From positions 95,465-159,464 of the forward strand of contig NZ_CAKUOF010000011.1 in NCBI RefSeq assembly GCF_934668725.1: DNA of 64,000 nucleotides, written 5' to 3'. Positions 24,821 to 34,010 of this stretch are shown piece after piece. This DNA is from an uncultured Dysgonomonas sp. GTDB taxonomy: Bacteria; Bacteroidota; Bacteroidia; Bacteroidales; Dysgonomonadaceae. Each line of letters starts with the position of its first letter. The stretch's first letter is position 1. The notes under the pieces were generated by a model that was given only the letters and a program-made list of their open reading frames with translations, did not search any database and was not told the origin of the DNA. Made by a program: the position numbers and the translations under genes.

Positions 24821-25675
24821 TTACAAATCGGAGTAGGCTATAGAGAAGGTGTCACCTCCGCTAAGATCGCCTGTCTGAATGCCTTTTTTTAGCCAACGGC
24901 TACGTTGTGCTGATGTACCATGGTTGAAAGCATCGGGAACTGTGTATCCTTGCGACTGCATTTGTAAGCGGTCGTCTCCAATCTGCGAAGCCGCATTTAA
25001 TCCCTCTTCGATATCTCCGTCTTCCAGCGATTTAAATTTTTGATTGTCGTGGTATATCCATACCCCTGCATAATAATCGGCCTGAAGCTCGAGTCTTACA
25101 TTCAGTTGATTGCTTTCTTTTTTGCTCATCTGTTGTTGCATTTGGTGCACTTTGTCCAATGTGCCGAGTAGATATTGCACATGGTGCCCTACCTCGTGGG
25201 CGATTACGTAGGCATAAGCAAAGTCTCCACCAGCTTGGAGTTGTGTTCGCATTTCTTCAAAAAACGAAAGATCTATGTATAATGTCTGATCTGCGGGACA
25301 GTAAAATGGCCCCGTAGATGATGATGCGTTCCCACAACCAGATTGGGTTGATCCTGAAAATAAGACCATACGGGGAGGGACGTATTTCATCCCATTTTGA
25401 GCAAATACTTCGGTCCAAATATCTTCAGTTCCTGCCAGAATTGTACTGGCAAATTTAGCAAGTTGTTGATCCTCTTCGGTAGGAGTATAGTTTTGTGTTG
25501 AAGTTGTACCCTCCGCAACTTGTTGTGTAATTACATCCATCGGATTGCCCCCCATTAGCCAAATGATTAGCCCTACAATGATGGTGCCACCAATACCCAG
25601 AGATACTTTACCTCCCGACCGTTTGCCGCGGCGATCGTCTACATTGTCGCTTTCTCTTCTTCCTCCTAATCTCAT
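24821..25675 (-). CDS. ypfJ: Neutral zinc metallopeptidase, YpfJ family
   Basis: A 284-residue membrane-anchored protein. The N-terminus reads MRLGGRRESDNVDDRRG, a hallmark of the family, followed by one membrane segment (about residues 25-43). The periplasmic domain contains SGCGNASSSTGPFYCPADQTLYIDLSFF and the zinc-binding motif AHEVGHHVQ, with the downstream ELQADYYAGVW supplying the third ligand. The biological substrate of the family is not firmly known. It is apparently monocistronic. Confidence 0.95.
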   Translation of the reverse strand: MRLGGRRESDNVDDRRGKRSGGKVSLGIGGTIIVGLIIWLMGGNPMDVITQQVAEGTTSTQNYTPTEEDQQLAKFASTILAGTEDIWTEVFAQNGMKYVPPRMVLFSGSTQSGCGNASSSTGPFYCPADQTLYIDLSFFEEMRTQLQAGGDFAYAYVIAHEVGHHVQYLLGTLDKVHQMQQQMSKKESNQLNVRLELQADYYAGVWIYHDNQKFKSLEDGDIEEGLNAASQIGDDRLQMQSQGYTVPDAFNHGTSAQRSRWLKKGIQTGDLSGGDTFSIAYSDL

Positions 25676-25931
25676 GGTGTTGTTGTGTTATTTGATTTGT
25701 ACTAATATCTCATTTTTATTTTTATAAATATAACAAATCCATAATGTTAATGTTTACTACCTTTATTGTCTATGTTATAGATTGAATTGGTATTGCAGCT
25801 TTAAATATTTATAATGATTGAAGCCTAAGTCTTATCTGTTTTATAGATATTCAATCAGGTATATATTCCATAAAAGATATGAAAAGAATACTTACATTTA
25901 CGAAACGATAAAATAGAATGATGAGATAATT

Positions 25932-27317
25932 ATGGAAAATATGCCTCTAAAAACAAGTAACGTAAATGCTATATTATTTGTTATTTGTTTATCCTCCTCG
26001 TTGGTACCTTTTATGGGCTCGGCTTTAAATCTGGCACTACCTTATATTAATGAGGATTTTTCGATTAATGCTTCACTGTCAGGATGGATTCCTACTAGTT
26101 ATATGCTTTCTACGGCTATTTTTCAAATACCGTGTGCCAAATTTGCGGATATGATAGGGAGGAGAAAGGTGTTTGTATGGGGGCTTATTTTATTCATTCT
26201 TTTTACGGTTTTAAGTGGGGTTGCGTCCTCAGTGGTAAGCCTGATTATATATCGTTTTTTATCGGGTATCGGGAGTGCTATGATTTTCGGGACCAGTGCG
26301 GCAATTCTCATGTCGGCTATTCCCCTGCAAAAAAGAGGTCAGGCTTTGGGTATAAATGCAGCCACAGTTTATTTTTCTCTGGCGGCAGGTCCTTTCCTGG
26401 GAGGGATATTAACGCAATATTGGGGGTGGCAAAGTATTTTTTATATATCTGCGTTAATCGCATTCTTGGTATTGATCGGAGCTTTGTTTGCCATTAAAGA
26501 AAACTGGAAGGAAGAGCGAAAACAAACTTTTGATATAACAGGTTCTGCATTATATGCATTGGGTTTGTCGGCTATTATTTACGGATTTACCATTTTGCCC
26601 GCCATTCTCGGATTTATATTATTGACTGTAGGCATTTTTATTATGGTAGTGTTTTCTGTTTATGAAAATAAACAAACAAATCCGGTTTTCAATATAAAGG
26701 TTTTCTTTGAAAATAGAGTATTTAAATATTCATCATTATCGGCACTGATAAATTATTCTGCAACTTTTGCTATTTCCTTCATGTTGAGTTTATACCTCCA
26801 GTATGTAAGAGGATTATCTCCCCGTGATGCCGGTTTTATACTCATCGTACAATCTATCATGATGGCCGTAGTATCATTCGCCTCGGGTAAATTGTCAGAT
26901 AAAATGTCGGCTTCATTTCTTTCCACATTGGGTATGTCTATTATTTTTGTTGGACTGATAGGCTTATGTTTCATCGGAGAATCAACTAATTTTTACATTA
27001 TTATAGCGCTTCTTGTTTTAATAGGATTTGGTTTTGGGGTATTTTCTTCTCCCAATATGAATATTTTAATGAGTTCGGTTGATAAACAGTATTACGGCTT
27101 TGCTTCTGCTACCGCCGGAACCATGCGATTAGTAGGGCAATCGCTGAGTATGGGTATTGCTATGATGTCTATCTCATTGTTAATCGGTGATATTAAATTT
27201 TCGGCTGCTGTACATACCGAACTGATGTATAGTATGCGGATTACTTTTATTATCTGCTCAGTGTTATGTCTATTTGGAGTATATGCTTCATCAATAGGAA
27301 CGCCTAAAAATAAATAA
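25932..27317 (+). CDS. MFS multidrug efflux transporter (DHA2, EmrB/QacA type)
   Basis: A 461-residue major facilitator with about 14 membrane segments. Landmarks are the motif C-like N-terminal helix MGSALNLALPYI, the motif A loop FADMIGRRKVFVWG between helices 2 and 3, RFLSGIGSAMIFGTSAAILMSAIPLQKRGQALG, and GPFLGGILTQYWGWQSIFYI. The motif D/C patterns fit drug/H+ antiporters. Some members export organic anions or siderophores instead. It precedes phoH by 63 nt, and a promoter-like element lies between them, so the two are probably separate units. Confidence 0.9.
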   Translation: MENMPLKTSNVNAILFVICLSSSLVPFMGSALNLALPYINEDFSINASLSGWIPTSYMLSTAIFQIPCAKFADMIGRRKVFVWGLILFILFTVLSGVASSVVSLIIYRFLSGIGSAMIFGTSAAILMSAIPLQKRGQALGINAATVYFSLAAGPFLGGILTQYWGWQSIFYISALIAFLVLIGALFAIKENWKEERKQTFDITGSALYALGLSAIIYGFTILPAILGFILLTVGIFIMVVFSVYENKQTNPVFNIKVFFENRVFKYSSLSALINYSATFAISFMLSLYLQYVRGLSPRDAGFILIVQSIMMAVVSFASGKLSDKMSASFLSTLGMSIIFVGLIGLCFIGESTNFYIIIALLVLIGFGFGVFSSPNMNILMSSVDKQYYGFASATAGTMRLVGQSLSMGIAMMSISLLIGDIKFSAAVHTELMYSMRITFIICSVLCLFGVYASSIGTPKNK

Positions 27318-27327
27318 TATATATAAA

Positions 27328-27359
27328 TTGCGATATAAAAATAAAGAATTGTATTTTTG
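27328..27359 (+). promoter_or_regulatory. Promoter of phoH
   Basis: A perfect -7 box TATTTTTG (27352-27359) follows a TTG (27328-27330) with 21-nt spacing. It lies 22 nt before the phoH start. Confidence 0.55.
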
Positions 27360-27380
27360 TCAAACTGAATAAGAAAATAC

Positions 27381-28349
27381 ATGATTGAACAGATAATTGT
27401 ACTTGATAATGCAGATGCTGCTGTTTTCTTTGGAATTAATAACAGTAACCTGCAATTACTTAAAACACTCTTTCCTAAATTACGGATAATAGCTCGTGGC
27501 AATATAATAAAGGTGATTGGTAATGCCGAAGAGATTCCTTTTTTTGAAGAAAAGATGAGAGAACTCGAATTGTTTTGTGTAGATCACAATATGCTTACCG
27601 AAGATAATATTATAGATATCGTCAAAGGAAAATCACCTCAGGCAGTGAAGCAGGATAACTTGATTATTTTCGGAATGAATGGTAAACCTATTTCGGCACG
27701 TAACGATAATCAGCAAAGGTTGGTAAATGCTTTTCAAAAAAATGATCTCGTATTTGCTCTAGGTCCTGCCGGGTCGGGCAAAACTTATGTGGCTATTGCT
27801 TTAGCCGTAAAAGCTTTGAAGAATAAAGAGGTTAAGCGTATTATATTGAGCCGTCCGGCTGTAGAGGCAGGTGAAAAGCTGGGTTTTCTTCCGGGAGATA
27901 TGAAGGATAAGATTGATCCTTATTTACAACCTCTTTATGATGCTTTGGAGGATATGATAACTCCTGCGAAACTAAAAGATTATATCGAAAATAAGATTAT
28001 ACAGATTGCTCCTTTGGCTTTTATGCGTGGACGTACTTTGAGTGATGCTGTTATTATTCTGGATGAGGCTCAAAATACTACAATACATCAGATTAAGATG
28101 TTTTTGACACGTTTGGGGATGAATGCGAAGATGATAATAACCGGAGATATGACTCAGATCGATTTACCACCTTCACAGCTATCAGGCTTAAAACATGCCT
28201 TAAGAGTGTTGGATGGTGTAAAGGGGATGGAAAAGATCGAGTTCCAAAAAGAAGATATTGTGCGCCATAAGCTTGTACAGCGTATAGTGGAGGCGTATGA
28301 GAAAGAAGATGAGAGACGAAGAAAAGAGTTCTCGGAAACTAAAGAATAA
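27381..28349 (+). CDS. phoH: PhoH-like ATPase
   Basis: A 322-residue cytosolic ATPase of the PhoH/YbeZ family, often linked to ribosome maturation and the YbeY RNase. An N-terminal region of about 100 residues precedes the P-loop core. The core has FALGPAGSGKTYVAIALAV (Walker A around residue 133), LSRPAVEAGEKLGFLPGDMKDKIDPYLQPLYDAL, MRGRTLSDAVIILDEAQNTT (Walker B), and ITGDMTQIDLP (sensor). Neither ybeY nor ybeX lies next to it. A terminator follows. Confidence 0.96.
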   Translation: MIEQIIVLDNADAAVFFGINNSNLQLLKTLFPKLRIIARGNIIKVIGNAEEIPFFEEKMRELELFCVDHNMLTEDNIIDIVKGKSPQAVKQDNLIIFGMNGKPISARNDNQQRLVNAFQKNDLVFALGPAGSGKTYVAIALAVKALKNKEVKRIILSRPAVEAGEKLGFLPGDMKDKIDPYLQPLYDALEDMITPAKLKDYIENKIIQIAPLAFMRGRTLSDAVIILDEAQNTTIHQIKMFLTRLGMNAKMIITGDMTQIDLPPSQLSGLKHALRVLDGVKGMEKIEFQKEDIVRHKLVQRIVEAYEKEDERRRKEFSETKE

Positions 28350-28725
28350 CATATTGGAAATGTGCTATTTTTGTTTCGAATCGACAGCATAAAAAATAGA
28401 GTAGATATATCCATTGGGATAAAAGAGGAAGCTGAGTAATTTAATTACTAAGCTTCCTCTTTTATTTTCTTACCGAGTACATAATTTATTTCTTAAAAAA
28501 AAGGATCGGGAGAACAAAGGCTGTATTTATTTGTTGAAAGATATAGAAATTTTTTAGCTTTTTTCTAAGATTATAGATTCTCTTTATTGTTTTAGTTATC
28601 ACAATAATAAATTGTAGTTATAAAATAGATAATATCATATTTTAGCAGACTTAAGACAATCGAAAAGTGATATTTTGTTGGTAAATTTGCTGAACCAATT
28701 TATAAAAATAAAATATATCCCAATA
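28350..28725 (+). terminator. phoH terminator and purC upstream region
   Basis: The 376-nt gap holds a terminator at 28421-28468: a 13-bp perfect stem AAAAGAGGAAGCT with inner pairs GTAAT/ATTAC, followed by T's. A -7-like box TAAATTTG is at 28682-28689, 36 nt before purC. Nothing else was recognised. Confidence 0.7.
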
Positions 28726-29670
28726 ATGAAAAATACTTTAGTTACTACAGATTATCATTTTCCAGATCAAAAAAATGTTTATCATGGTAAGGTTCGCGAT
28801 GTTTATTCGATTGGCAGCGATACATTGGTAATGATTGCAACAGACCGTATTTCGGCTTTTGATGTTGTGTTACCGCAAGGAATACCCTATAAAGGACAGG
28901 TTTTGAATCAGATAGCAGCCAAATTTTTAGATGCTACTGCTGATATTGTACCTAACTGGAAGCAAGCAACTCCCGACCCTATGGTGACGGTAGGTTTGCG
29001 TTGTGAACCTTATAAGGTAGAGATGGTAATTCGTGGCTATTTAACAGGAAGTGCTTGGCGCGAATATAAATCAGGTGTTCGTACGCTTTGTGGTTTATCC
29101 TTGCCTGATGGAATGAAAGAAAATCAAAAATTTCCGACTCCTCTTATTACTCCGACAACAAAGGCGGATGAGGGACATGACGAAAATATATCCAAAGAAG
29201 AAATTATTGCTCAAGGTCTTGTTTCTAAAGAGGAATATGAACAATTAGAAAAATATACATTAGCTCTTTTCCAAAGGGGGACAGAAATGGCTGCTCAAAA
29301 AGGACTGATTTTGGTTGATACCAAATATGAGTTCGGAAAAAAAGATGGTGAAATTTATCTTATTGATGAAATACATACACCAGACTCTTCACGCTATTTT
29401 TATGCAGATACTTATCAAGATTTGTATGCGAAAGGAGAAGAACAACGTCAGCTGTCTAAGGAGTTCGTTCGTAAATGGTTAATGGATAATGGGTTCCAAG
29501 GAGAGGAAGGGCAACAGATCCCTGAAATGACTGAGGAATATTGTAATTCGGTTTCAGAAAGATATATTGAGCTTTATGAAAAGATAGTAGGCGAGCCTTT
29601 TGTTAAAGCAGACGTGGCAGATGTAGCAGCGCGTATTGATAAAAATGTAAAAGCTTATTTGAAGAAGTAA
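28726..29670 (+). CDS. purC: Phosphoribosylaminoimidazole-succinocarboxamide synthase
   Basis: A 314-residue SAICAR synthetase that joins aspartate to CAIR in purine synthesis using ATP. Motifs: VYHGKVRDVYSIGSDTLVMIATDRISAFDVVLPQGIPYKGQVLNQI, the substrate-binding LRCEPYKVEMVIRGYLTGSAWREY, ILVDTKYEFGKKDGEIYLIDEIHTPDSSRY, and the C-terminal LSKEFVRKWL. It is the longer, single-domain form found in Bacteroidota and yeast-like enzymes. Start is the ATG at 28726; the longer frame begins with an unlikely TTG. No other pur genes are adjacent. A strong terminator with a long loop follows. Confidence 0.97.
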   Translation: MKNTLVTTDYHFPDQKNVYHGKVRDVYSIGSDTLVMIATDRISAFDVVLPQGIPYKGQVLNQIAAKFLDATADIVPNWKQATPDPMVTVGLRCEPYKVEMVIRGYLTGSAWREYKSGVRTLCGLSLPDGMKENQKFPTPLITPTTKADEGHDENISKEEIIAQGLVSKEEYEQLEKYTLALFQRGTEMAAQKGLILVDTKYEFGKKDGEIYLIDEIHTPDSSRYFYADTYQDLYAKGEEQRQLSKEFVRKWLMDNGFQGEEGQQIPEMTEEYCNSVSERYIELYEKIVGEPFVKADVADVAARIDKNVKAYLKK

Positions 29671-29693
29671 TTGTAGCATTCTGCTAGATACAG

Positions 29694-29755
29694 ATCGCCT
29701 GTCGAAGAAAAGCCCAGCTGGTTTTGGTAAATATTTCGACAGGCGATTTTTTTAT
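29694..29755 (+). terminator. Terminator of purC
   Basis: A 13-bp perfect stem ATCGCCTGTCGAA (29694-29706 with 29735-29747) encloses a 28-nt loop and is followed by seven T's. Confidence 0.8.
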
Positions 29756-29858
29756 TTGTTTTTTCTACATAATTTATTACCTTTATTTATAAACAGGTAT
29801 TATTTTACTTGGGATGTATTAAATAAATGCCTGGAATCAGATAAGAAAACTTAGACTT

Positions 29859-30425
29859 ATGCCAAACCTATATATTATATCCGGTTGTAATGGTGCCGGT
29901 AAAACTACGGCTTCATATACTATGCTACCCGAGATGCTCGAGTGTAAAGAATTTATTAATGCCGATGAAATTGCAAAGGGGCTTTCGCCTTTTCAACCTG
30001 AGAAGGCTGCCATTGAGGCAGGGCGGATAATGATACGCAGAATGGAGGAGATGCTAAGGCTTCAACAAGATTTTGCCATAGAAACGACTCTCGCAACCAA
30101 ATCGTATGTATCATTTATTAAAAAAGCACAAAAGGTAGGTTATTTCGTAACATTGTTGTATTTTTGGCTCAGTTCTCCTGAGTTAGCAATTAAAAGAGTC
30201 GAAGACAGGGTTAAAGCCGGTGGTCATAATGTGCCTCAGGATGTAATCCGTCGGAGATATGCAGCAGGAGCGCAAAATTTGTTTACTTTATATACACCTA
30301 TTGCCGATTATTGGCTGGTTGTAAATAATTCGGAGAATCCGTTTTGTTTAGTGGCTGAAGGTAAAAGGTCGGAAATGATAGAGAAACATAACGAAGAGAT
30401 TTTTAACAAAATAAAAAATATATGA
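29859..30425 (+). CDS. Zeta-toxin-like P-loop kinase
   Basis: A 188-residue protein of the zeta toxin/COG4185 family. It begins with the Walker A loop YIISGCNGAGKTTASY (Lys15), then FINADEIAKGLSPFQPEKAAIEAGRIM (Asp36 near the substrate site), DFAIETTLATKSY, and the arginine-rich RVEDRVKAGGHNVPQDVIRRRYAAG. True zeta toxins phosphorylate UDP-N-acetylglucosamine and block cell-wall synthesis, but many chromosomal relatives have unproven activity. Its stop overlaps the start of a 63-residue protein (30422-30613), suggesting a two-gene toxin-antitoxin-like unit with the partner second. It is flanked by purC and ubiE/menG, both housekeeping. Confidence 0.82.
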   Translation: MPNLYIISGCNGAGKTTASYTMLPEMLECKEFINADEIAKGLSPFQPEKAAIEAGRIMIRRMEEMLRLQQDFAIETTLATKSYVSFIKKAQKVGYFVTLLYFWLSSPELAIKRVEDRVKAGGHNVPQDVIRRRYAAGAQNLFTLYTPIADYWLVVNNSENPFCLVAEGKRSEMIEKHNEEIFNKIKNI

Positions 30426-30613
30426 ATCGTAACGAATTGGCTTTGAGAAGCAAACTATTGGTTGGTCTTAGTCTTTCATATACTCGATTAATTGAAAAAA
30501 AACAAATAGAAGATGGTAATCTTATCTTCTCTAAAAACGGAAAAATAGTTAAAGTTAAAGCTCGTAAGCTGAGCAATAACATTGAAGCTGTATCTGCAGC
30601 AGGTATTATTTAA
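30422..30613 (+). CDS. Small partner of the zeta-like kinase, possible antitoxin
   Basis: A 63-residue basic protein I do not recognise by name. It has an N-terminal helix (NRNELALRSKLLVGLSLSYTRLIEKK) and a C-terminal half rich in Lys and beta-prone residues (SKNGKIVKVKARKL). The ATG overlaps the kinase stop (ATGA), so translation is coupled. Such strict coupling to a zeta-like kinase suggests an antitoxin or regulator. Classical epsilon antitoxins come before zeta, so the order here is reversed. It may instead be a small subunit. Confidence 0.7.
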   Translation: MNRNELALRSKLLVGLSLSYTRLIEKKQIEDGNLIFSKNGKIVKVKARKLSNNIEAVSAAGII

Positions 30614-30708
30614 GAGGCAAAGCTTCTATTGCTGTATTTATACGGCAAATATCCGTTTTACTCCTCCTTATCAAAGAAACAAAAAGGGTTTAGACCCGAA
30701 TTTTACAA

Positions 30709-31446
30709 ATGACATATCAGGCAGAAAAAGTAGTTCCTTATGAAAGCTCTGAGAACAAAGGAGCTCAGGTCGAGCGTATGTTTGACTCTATTGCGGAAAA
30801 CTACGATACACTGAATCATACGTTATCTATGGGTATTGACCGAGGATGGCGTAAAAAAGGTCTTTTAACTCTGAAAGATCTTAAACCACAATCTATTCTG
30901 GATATAGCTACCGGAACGGGAGATCTTGCGATACAGGCATATCAATTGCTTGGATCGGACAAGATTACTGGTATTGATATTTCGGAAGGAATGATGGAAG
31001 TTGGTCGCCAAAAGGTGTCTAAATTAGGCTTATCAGATAAAATTGTTTTCGAAAGGCAAGATTGTATGGCTTTAGATATTGCTGATAATTCTTATGATGC
31101 CGCAATAGTAGCCTTTGGTATACGTAATTTCGAAGATCTGGATAAGGGATTGAAAGAAATACATCGTGTACTTAAACCGGGAGGGAAATTGATGATACTC
31201 GAATTGTCAAGTCCCGAACACTTTCCGATGAAACAAGCATACTGGCTTTATTCCCGTTTATTTATCCCGACAGTAGGTCGGTTTATTTCAAAAGATAAAG
31301 CTGCTTATTCGTATCTGCCTAAATCTATTGAAGTTTTTGTACAGGGCAAAGAAATGGTTGAGGTACTAAACAAAAACGGATTCCGTAATTCAAAGTGTAA
31401 AACTTATACCTTTGGAATTTGTTCTATGTATTTGGGTGAGAAGTAA
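30709..31446 (+). CDS. menG: Demethylmenaquinone methyltransferase
   Basis: A 245-residue UbiE/MenG-type class I methyltransferase. It methylates demethylmenaquinone to menaquinone, the quinone expected in this group. Motifs: VERMFDSIAENYDTLNHTLSMGIDRGWRKKGL (UbiE signature 1), the SAM-binding ILDIATGTGDLAIQA, DISEGMMEVGRQK, DNSYDAAIVAFGIRNFEDLDKGLKEIHRVLKPGGKLMILE and SYLPKSIEVF. The length fits. It stands 95 nt after the kinase pair and 61 nt before a small lipoprotein-like gene. Confidence 0.95.
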   Translation: MTYQAEKVVPYESSENKGAQVERMFDSIAENYDTLNHTLSMGIDRGWRKKGLLTLKDLKPQSILDIATGTGDLAIQAYQLLGSDKITGIDISEGMMEVGRQKVSKLGLSDKIVFERQDCMALDIADNSYDAAIVAFGIRNFEDLDKGLKEIHRVLKPGGKLMILELSSPEHFPMKQAYWLYSRLFIPTVGRFISKDKAAYSYLPKSIEVFVQGKEMVEVLNKNGFRNSKCKTYTFGICSMYLGEK

Positions 31447-31507
31447 ATTGTGTTCTCATGCAGTTCTGATTTTTGTTTTGCCTTTTATAACATAATATTA
31501 TTTTAAT

Positions 31508-31912
31508 ATGAAACTTACAACACTATTGAAAGTTGGTACCGGATTATCTCTTATAGCATTGTCATTTATGCAATGTACCCCCGGTAGTGACAAATTGCAT
31601 CAACAGTTAAAAGCAGAGGTTGATGCACTAAATAAGCAATGTCCTCAAGTAGTCAGTACAACACTTCGTATTGATAGTTGTGTATTATTGAAGAATAATG
31701 ATATGCAATATTATTATACATATACTGATACTCTGGCTTTTGATACATTGCAATTCGAAGATGAAATTGTAGCTAATGCTAAGAAACTGACAAAAGAAGA
31801 TCCGGGCATGGCGGAGATTCGTGATAATGGGCTTACCAATGAATATATTTACAGAGATCTGAAAGGTAATACTATATATCGTTTCAAAGTTACCCCACAG
31901 GATTATAAATAA
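31508..31912 (+). CDS. Small exported protein, possible lipoprotein
   Basis: A 134-residue protein with an N-terminal hydrophobic segment (LLKVGTGLSLIALSFMQC). Cys23 could be a lipidation site, but the preceding residues (F-M-Q) are a weak lipobox. The mature part has no motif I recognise; it contains KLHQQLKAEVDALNKQCPQVV, a tyrosine-rich stretch, and NEYIYRDLKGNTIYRFKVTP. Two other cysteines (Cys39 and about Cys52) could pair in the periplasm. It probably resides in the envelope; function unknown. A strong terminator follows. Confidence 0.7.
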   Translation: MKLTTLLKVGTGLSLIALSFMQCTPGSDKLHQQLKAEVDALNKQCPQVVSTTLRIDSCVLLKNNDMQYYYTYTDTLAFDTLQFEDEIVANAKKLTKEDPGMAEIRDNGLTNEYIYRDLKGNTIYRFKVTPQDYK

Positions 31913-31934
31913 AGCAGTTGTATGAAATTTATAT

Positions 31935-31968
31935 AAAAAAGAGAGGCAGTTTTGTCTCTCTTTTTTTT
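31935..31968 (+). terminator. Terminator downstream of the small exported protein
   Basis: A 14-bp stem with one G-U pair (31935-31948 with 31953-31966), loop GTTT, runs into T's. Confidence 0.85.
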
Positions 31969-32068
31969 ATTATAAGTAGTAAGAAATATTTAATGATGTA
32001 TTTTAAGGATATAGCTGTTTATTGCTATCTTATCTTACCAACTAAAGTAATAAATCGGTCTGTGACCT

Positions 32069-32548
32069 TTATCCTTTTAGTTTTCCGTATATTTCATCGA
32101 ATTTCTCGCGATCGAAACGTTCGTAACGAGGTTTAGTTGGAACATAATCGTCATTATCCCAAAGAGTACTTGTAATCATAAGGTCGGCGCTGTATCTGTT
32201 ACAAGCAATAGGTACATTGTGTACACGACATTGACGCAGCAACATCATAATATCCGCCTCATGAGGTTGAGGGTTCAGGTCATCTATAAGGAAAACAGCC
32301 ATATTGATTTCCTGACGGACCACCATTGCTGCTATTTCTGCATCACCTCCCAAAGGCCCCGAATTCATGCACGTTATTTCAGCGTCGATACCTTTTTCGT
32401 TGAAGGCTTGACGTATAAGGTGCCCTGTTGTACCTGTACATACCAAATGATGTCTTGATAGGAAATCTGAATTGTAGTAACACCAGTCAACCATATCGGC
32501 TTTGCGATGATCGTGTGCAACTAGAGCTATAGTTAATCGTTTTCTCAT
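32069..32548 (-). CDS. mgsA: Methylglyoxal synthase
   Basis: A 159-residue enzyme converting dihydroxyacetone phosphate to methylglyoxal and phosphate, a bypass used under phosphate limitation or sugar overload. Motifs: ALVAHDHRKADMVDW, TGTTGHLIRQ, SGPLGGDAEIAAMV with the catalytic Asp69, and FLIDDLNPQPHEADIMMLLRQCRVHNVPIACN. The size matches the E. coli protein (152 residues). It lies 39 nt after pepT in the same direction, so the two may be co-transcribed. Confidence 0.96.
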   Translation of the reverse strand: MRKRLTIALVAHDHRKADMVDWCYYNSDFLSRHHLVCTGTTGHLIRQAFNEKGIDAEITCMNSGPLGGDAEIAAMVVRQEINMAVFLIDDLNPQPHEADIMMLLRQCRVHNVPIACNRYSADLMITSTLWDNDDYVPTKPRYERFDREKFDEIYGKLKG

Positions 32549-32587
32549 ATTTTTTTGTTTTAAAGCGTTAGAGCTTTTTTGTCTTTT

Positions 32588-33817
32588 TTATTTGTAATCT
32601 TTAGCTACTAGTTCGGCAATCTTAACAATTACTTTTACTGCTTTTTCTAAAGATGGGATAGGTACATATTCGTAACGTCCATGGAAATTTAGTCCGCCTG
32701 CAAAAATATTAGGGCAGGGTAGTCCCATAAACGAAAGTCGTGCACCATCTGTTCCTCCTCTGATAGGTTTTACCAGAGGGGTTATACCCAATTCTTGCAT
32801 GGCATTAAAGGCATAATCTACAATTTTTATTACAGGTTGCACCTTTTCACGCATATTATAGTACTGATCTTTTATCTCAAGTGTAATAGTACTGTTTGGA
32901 TATAATTTTTGTAAGTATTCAACGGCATCTCTCATTATTTGCTTTCTGTTTTCAAATAATGTCCTGTCATGATCTCGGATAATGAATGATATGGAAGCAG
33001 CATCAACAGATCCGGACATGCCCATAAGGTGGAAAAAACCTTCGTAATGAGATGTGTGCTCAGGTCTTTCGCTCGCAGGTATGAGTGTTACCAGTTTGTT
33101 AGCTACGACAAGAGCGTTAATCATCTTGTCCTTTGCAGATCCCGGGTGTACACTGCGTCCTTGAATCGAAATTTTTACACCGGCAGCATTAAAGTTCTCG
33201 TATTCCAGTTCGCCCAATTCTCCGCCATCCATAGTGTAAGCCCATTCAGCTCCAAACTTTTCTACATCAAAATGATCGGCACCTTGACCTATCTCTTCAT
33301 CCGGAGTGAAGCATATACGTATTTTACCATGCTCTATTTCCGGATGATCTTTCAGATATTTCATTGCTGTGATAATTTCAGCAATACCGGCTTTGTCATC
33401 TGCACCCAATAAAGTAGTACCGTCTGTTACAATAATATCTTGATCTCTGAATTTTAATAATTCAGGAAAATCATTTGGCGAGAGTATTACATTAAGATCT
33501 TTATTAAGTATGATATCTTTCCCGTCGTATGATTTTACAATGCGTGGATTCACATTTTCCCCGGTCAAATCGGGGCTTGTGTCCATGTGTGCGACAAATC
33601 CGATTGTTGGCACTTGTTTATTCGTATTTGAAGGTAAGGTCGCCATCAAGTATCCGTTACTATCGAGCGATATATCTTGTAGTCCTATTTCGTCAAGTTC
33701 TTTTTTTAGTTCTTGAGCTAATATTAATTGCCCCGGAGTACTGGGAGTAGTTCCCGTAGTTGTATTTGATTCGGTGTCAAATTTCACATATTTGATAAAT
33801 CTGTCGACTACATTCAT
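32588..33817 (-). CDS. pepT: Peptidase T (tripeptidase)
   Basis: A 409-residue M20-family dizinc aminopeptidase that removes N-terminal residues from tripeptides in the cytosol. Motifs: IGFVAHMDTSPDLTGENV (metal His), GADDKAGIAEI (bridging Asp), CFTPDEEIGQGADHFDVEKFGA (catalytic Glu pair), and IRGGTDGARLSFMGLPCPNIFAGGLNFHGRYEYVP at the C-terminal metal site. The length is typical (408 in E. coli). A minus-strand -7 box TATCTTTG (33941-33934) lies 117 nt upstream. Confidence 0.97.
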   Translation of the reverse strand: MNVVDRFIKYVKFDTESNTTTGTTPSTPGQLILAQELKKELDEIGLQDISLDSNGYLMATLPSNTNKQVPTIGFVAHMDTSPDLTGENVNPRIVKSYDGKDIILNKDLNVILSPNDFPELLKFRDQDIIVTDGTTLLGADDKAGIAEIITAMKYLKDHPEIEHGKIRICFTPDEEIGQGADHFDVEKFGAEWAYTMDGGELGELEYENFNAAGVKISIQGRSVHPGSAKDKMINALVVANKLVTLIPASERPEHTSHYEGFFHLMGMSGSVDAASISFIIRDHDRTLFENRKQIMRDAVEYLQKLYPNSTITLEIKDQYYNMREKVQPVIKIVDYAFNAMQELGITPLVKPIRGGTDGARLSFMGLPCPNIFAGGLNFHGRYEYVPIPSLEKAVKVIVKIAELVAKDYK

Positions 33818-33977
33818 CGTTTTTGTCTAAGTTTTAAATTAAATTCAAAAAAAATACTGGTCTAGGAAAAGTTTTTTTAGAATTATAACTAATTGCTTTT
33901 AAAATAATTATTCCATCTACCGGTTCCTATCAACAAAGATACTAAAATGAAATCAAAGGAAAAAGTGCGTTTAGCAT

Positions 33978-34007
33978 TTTGGAATGTAAAAAAAATACCT
34001 ACCTTTG
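33978..34007 (+). promoter_or_regulatory. Promoter of the SRP RNA / tRNA-Thr unit
   Basis: A TTTG (33978-33981) and a perfect -7 box TACCTTTG (34000-34007) are spaced 18 nt apart, ending a few bases before the RNA. This is a close match to the Bacteroidota consensus. Confidence 0.7.
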
Positions 34008-34010
34008 TGC

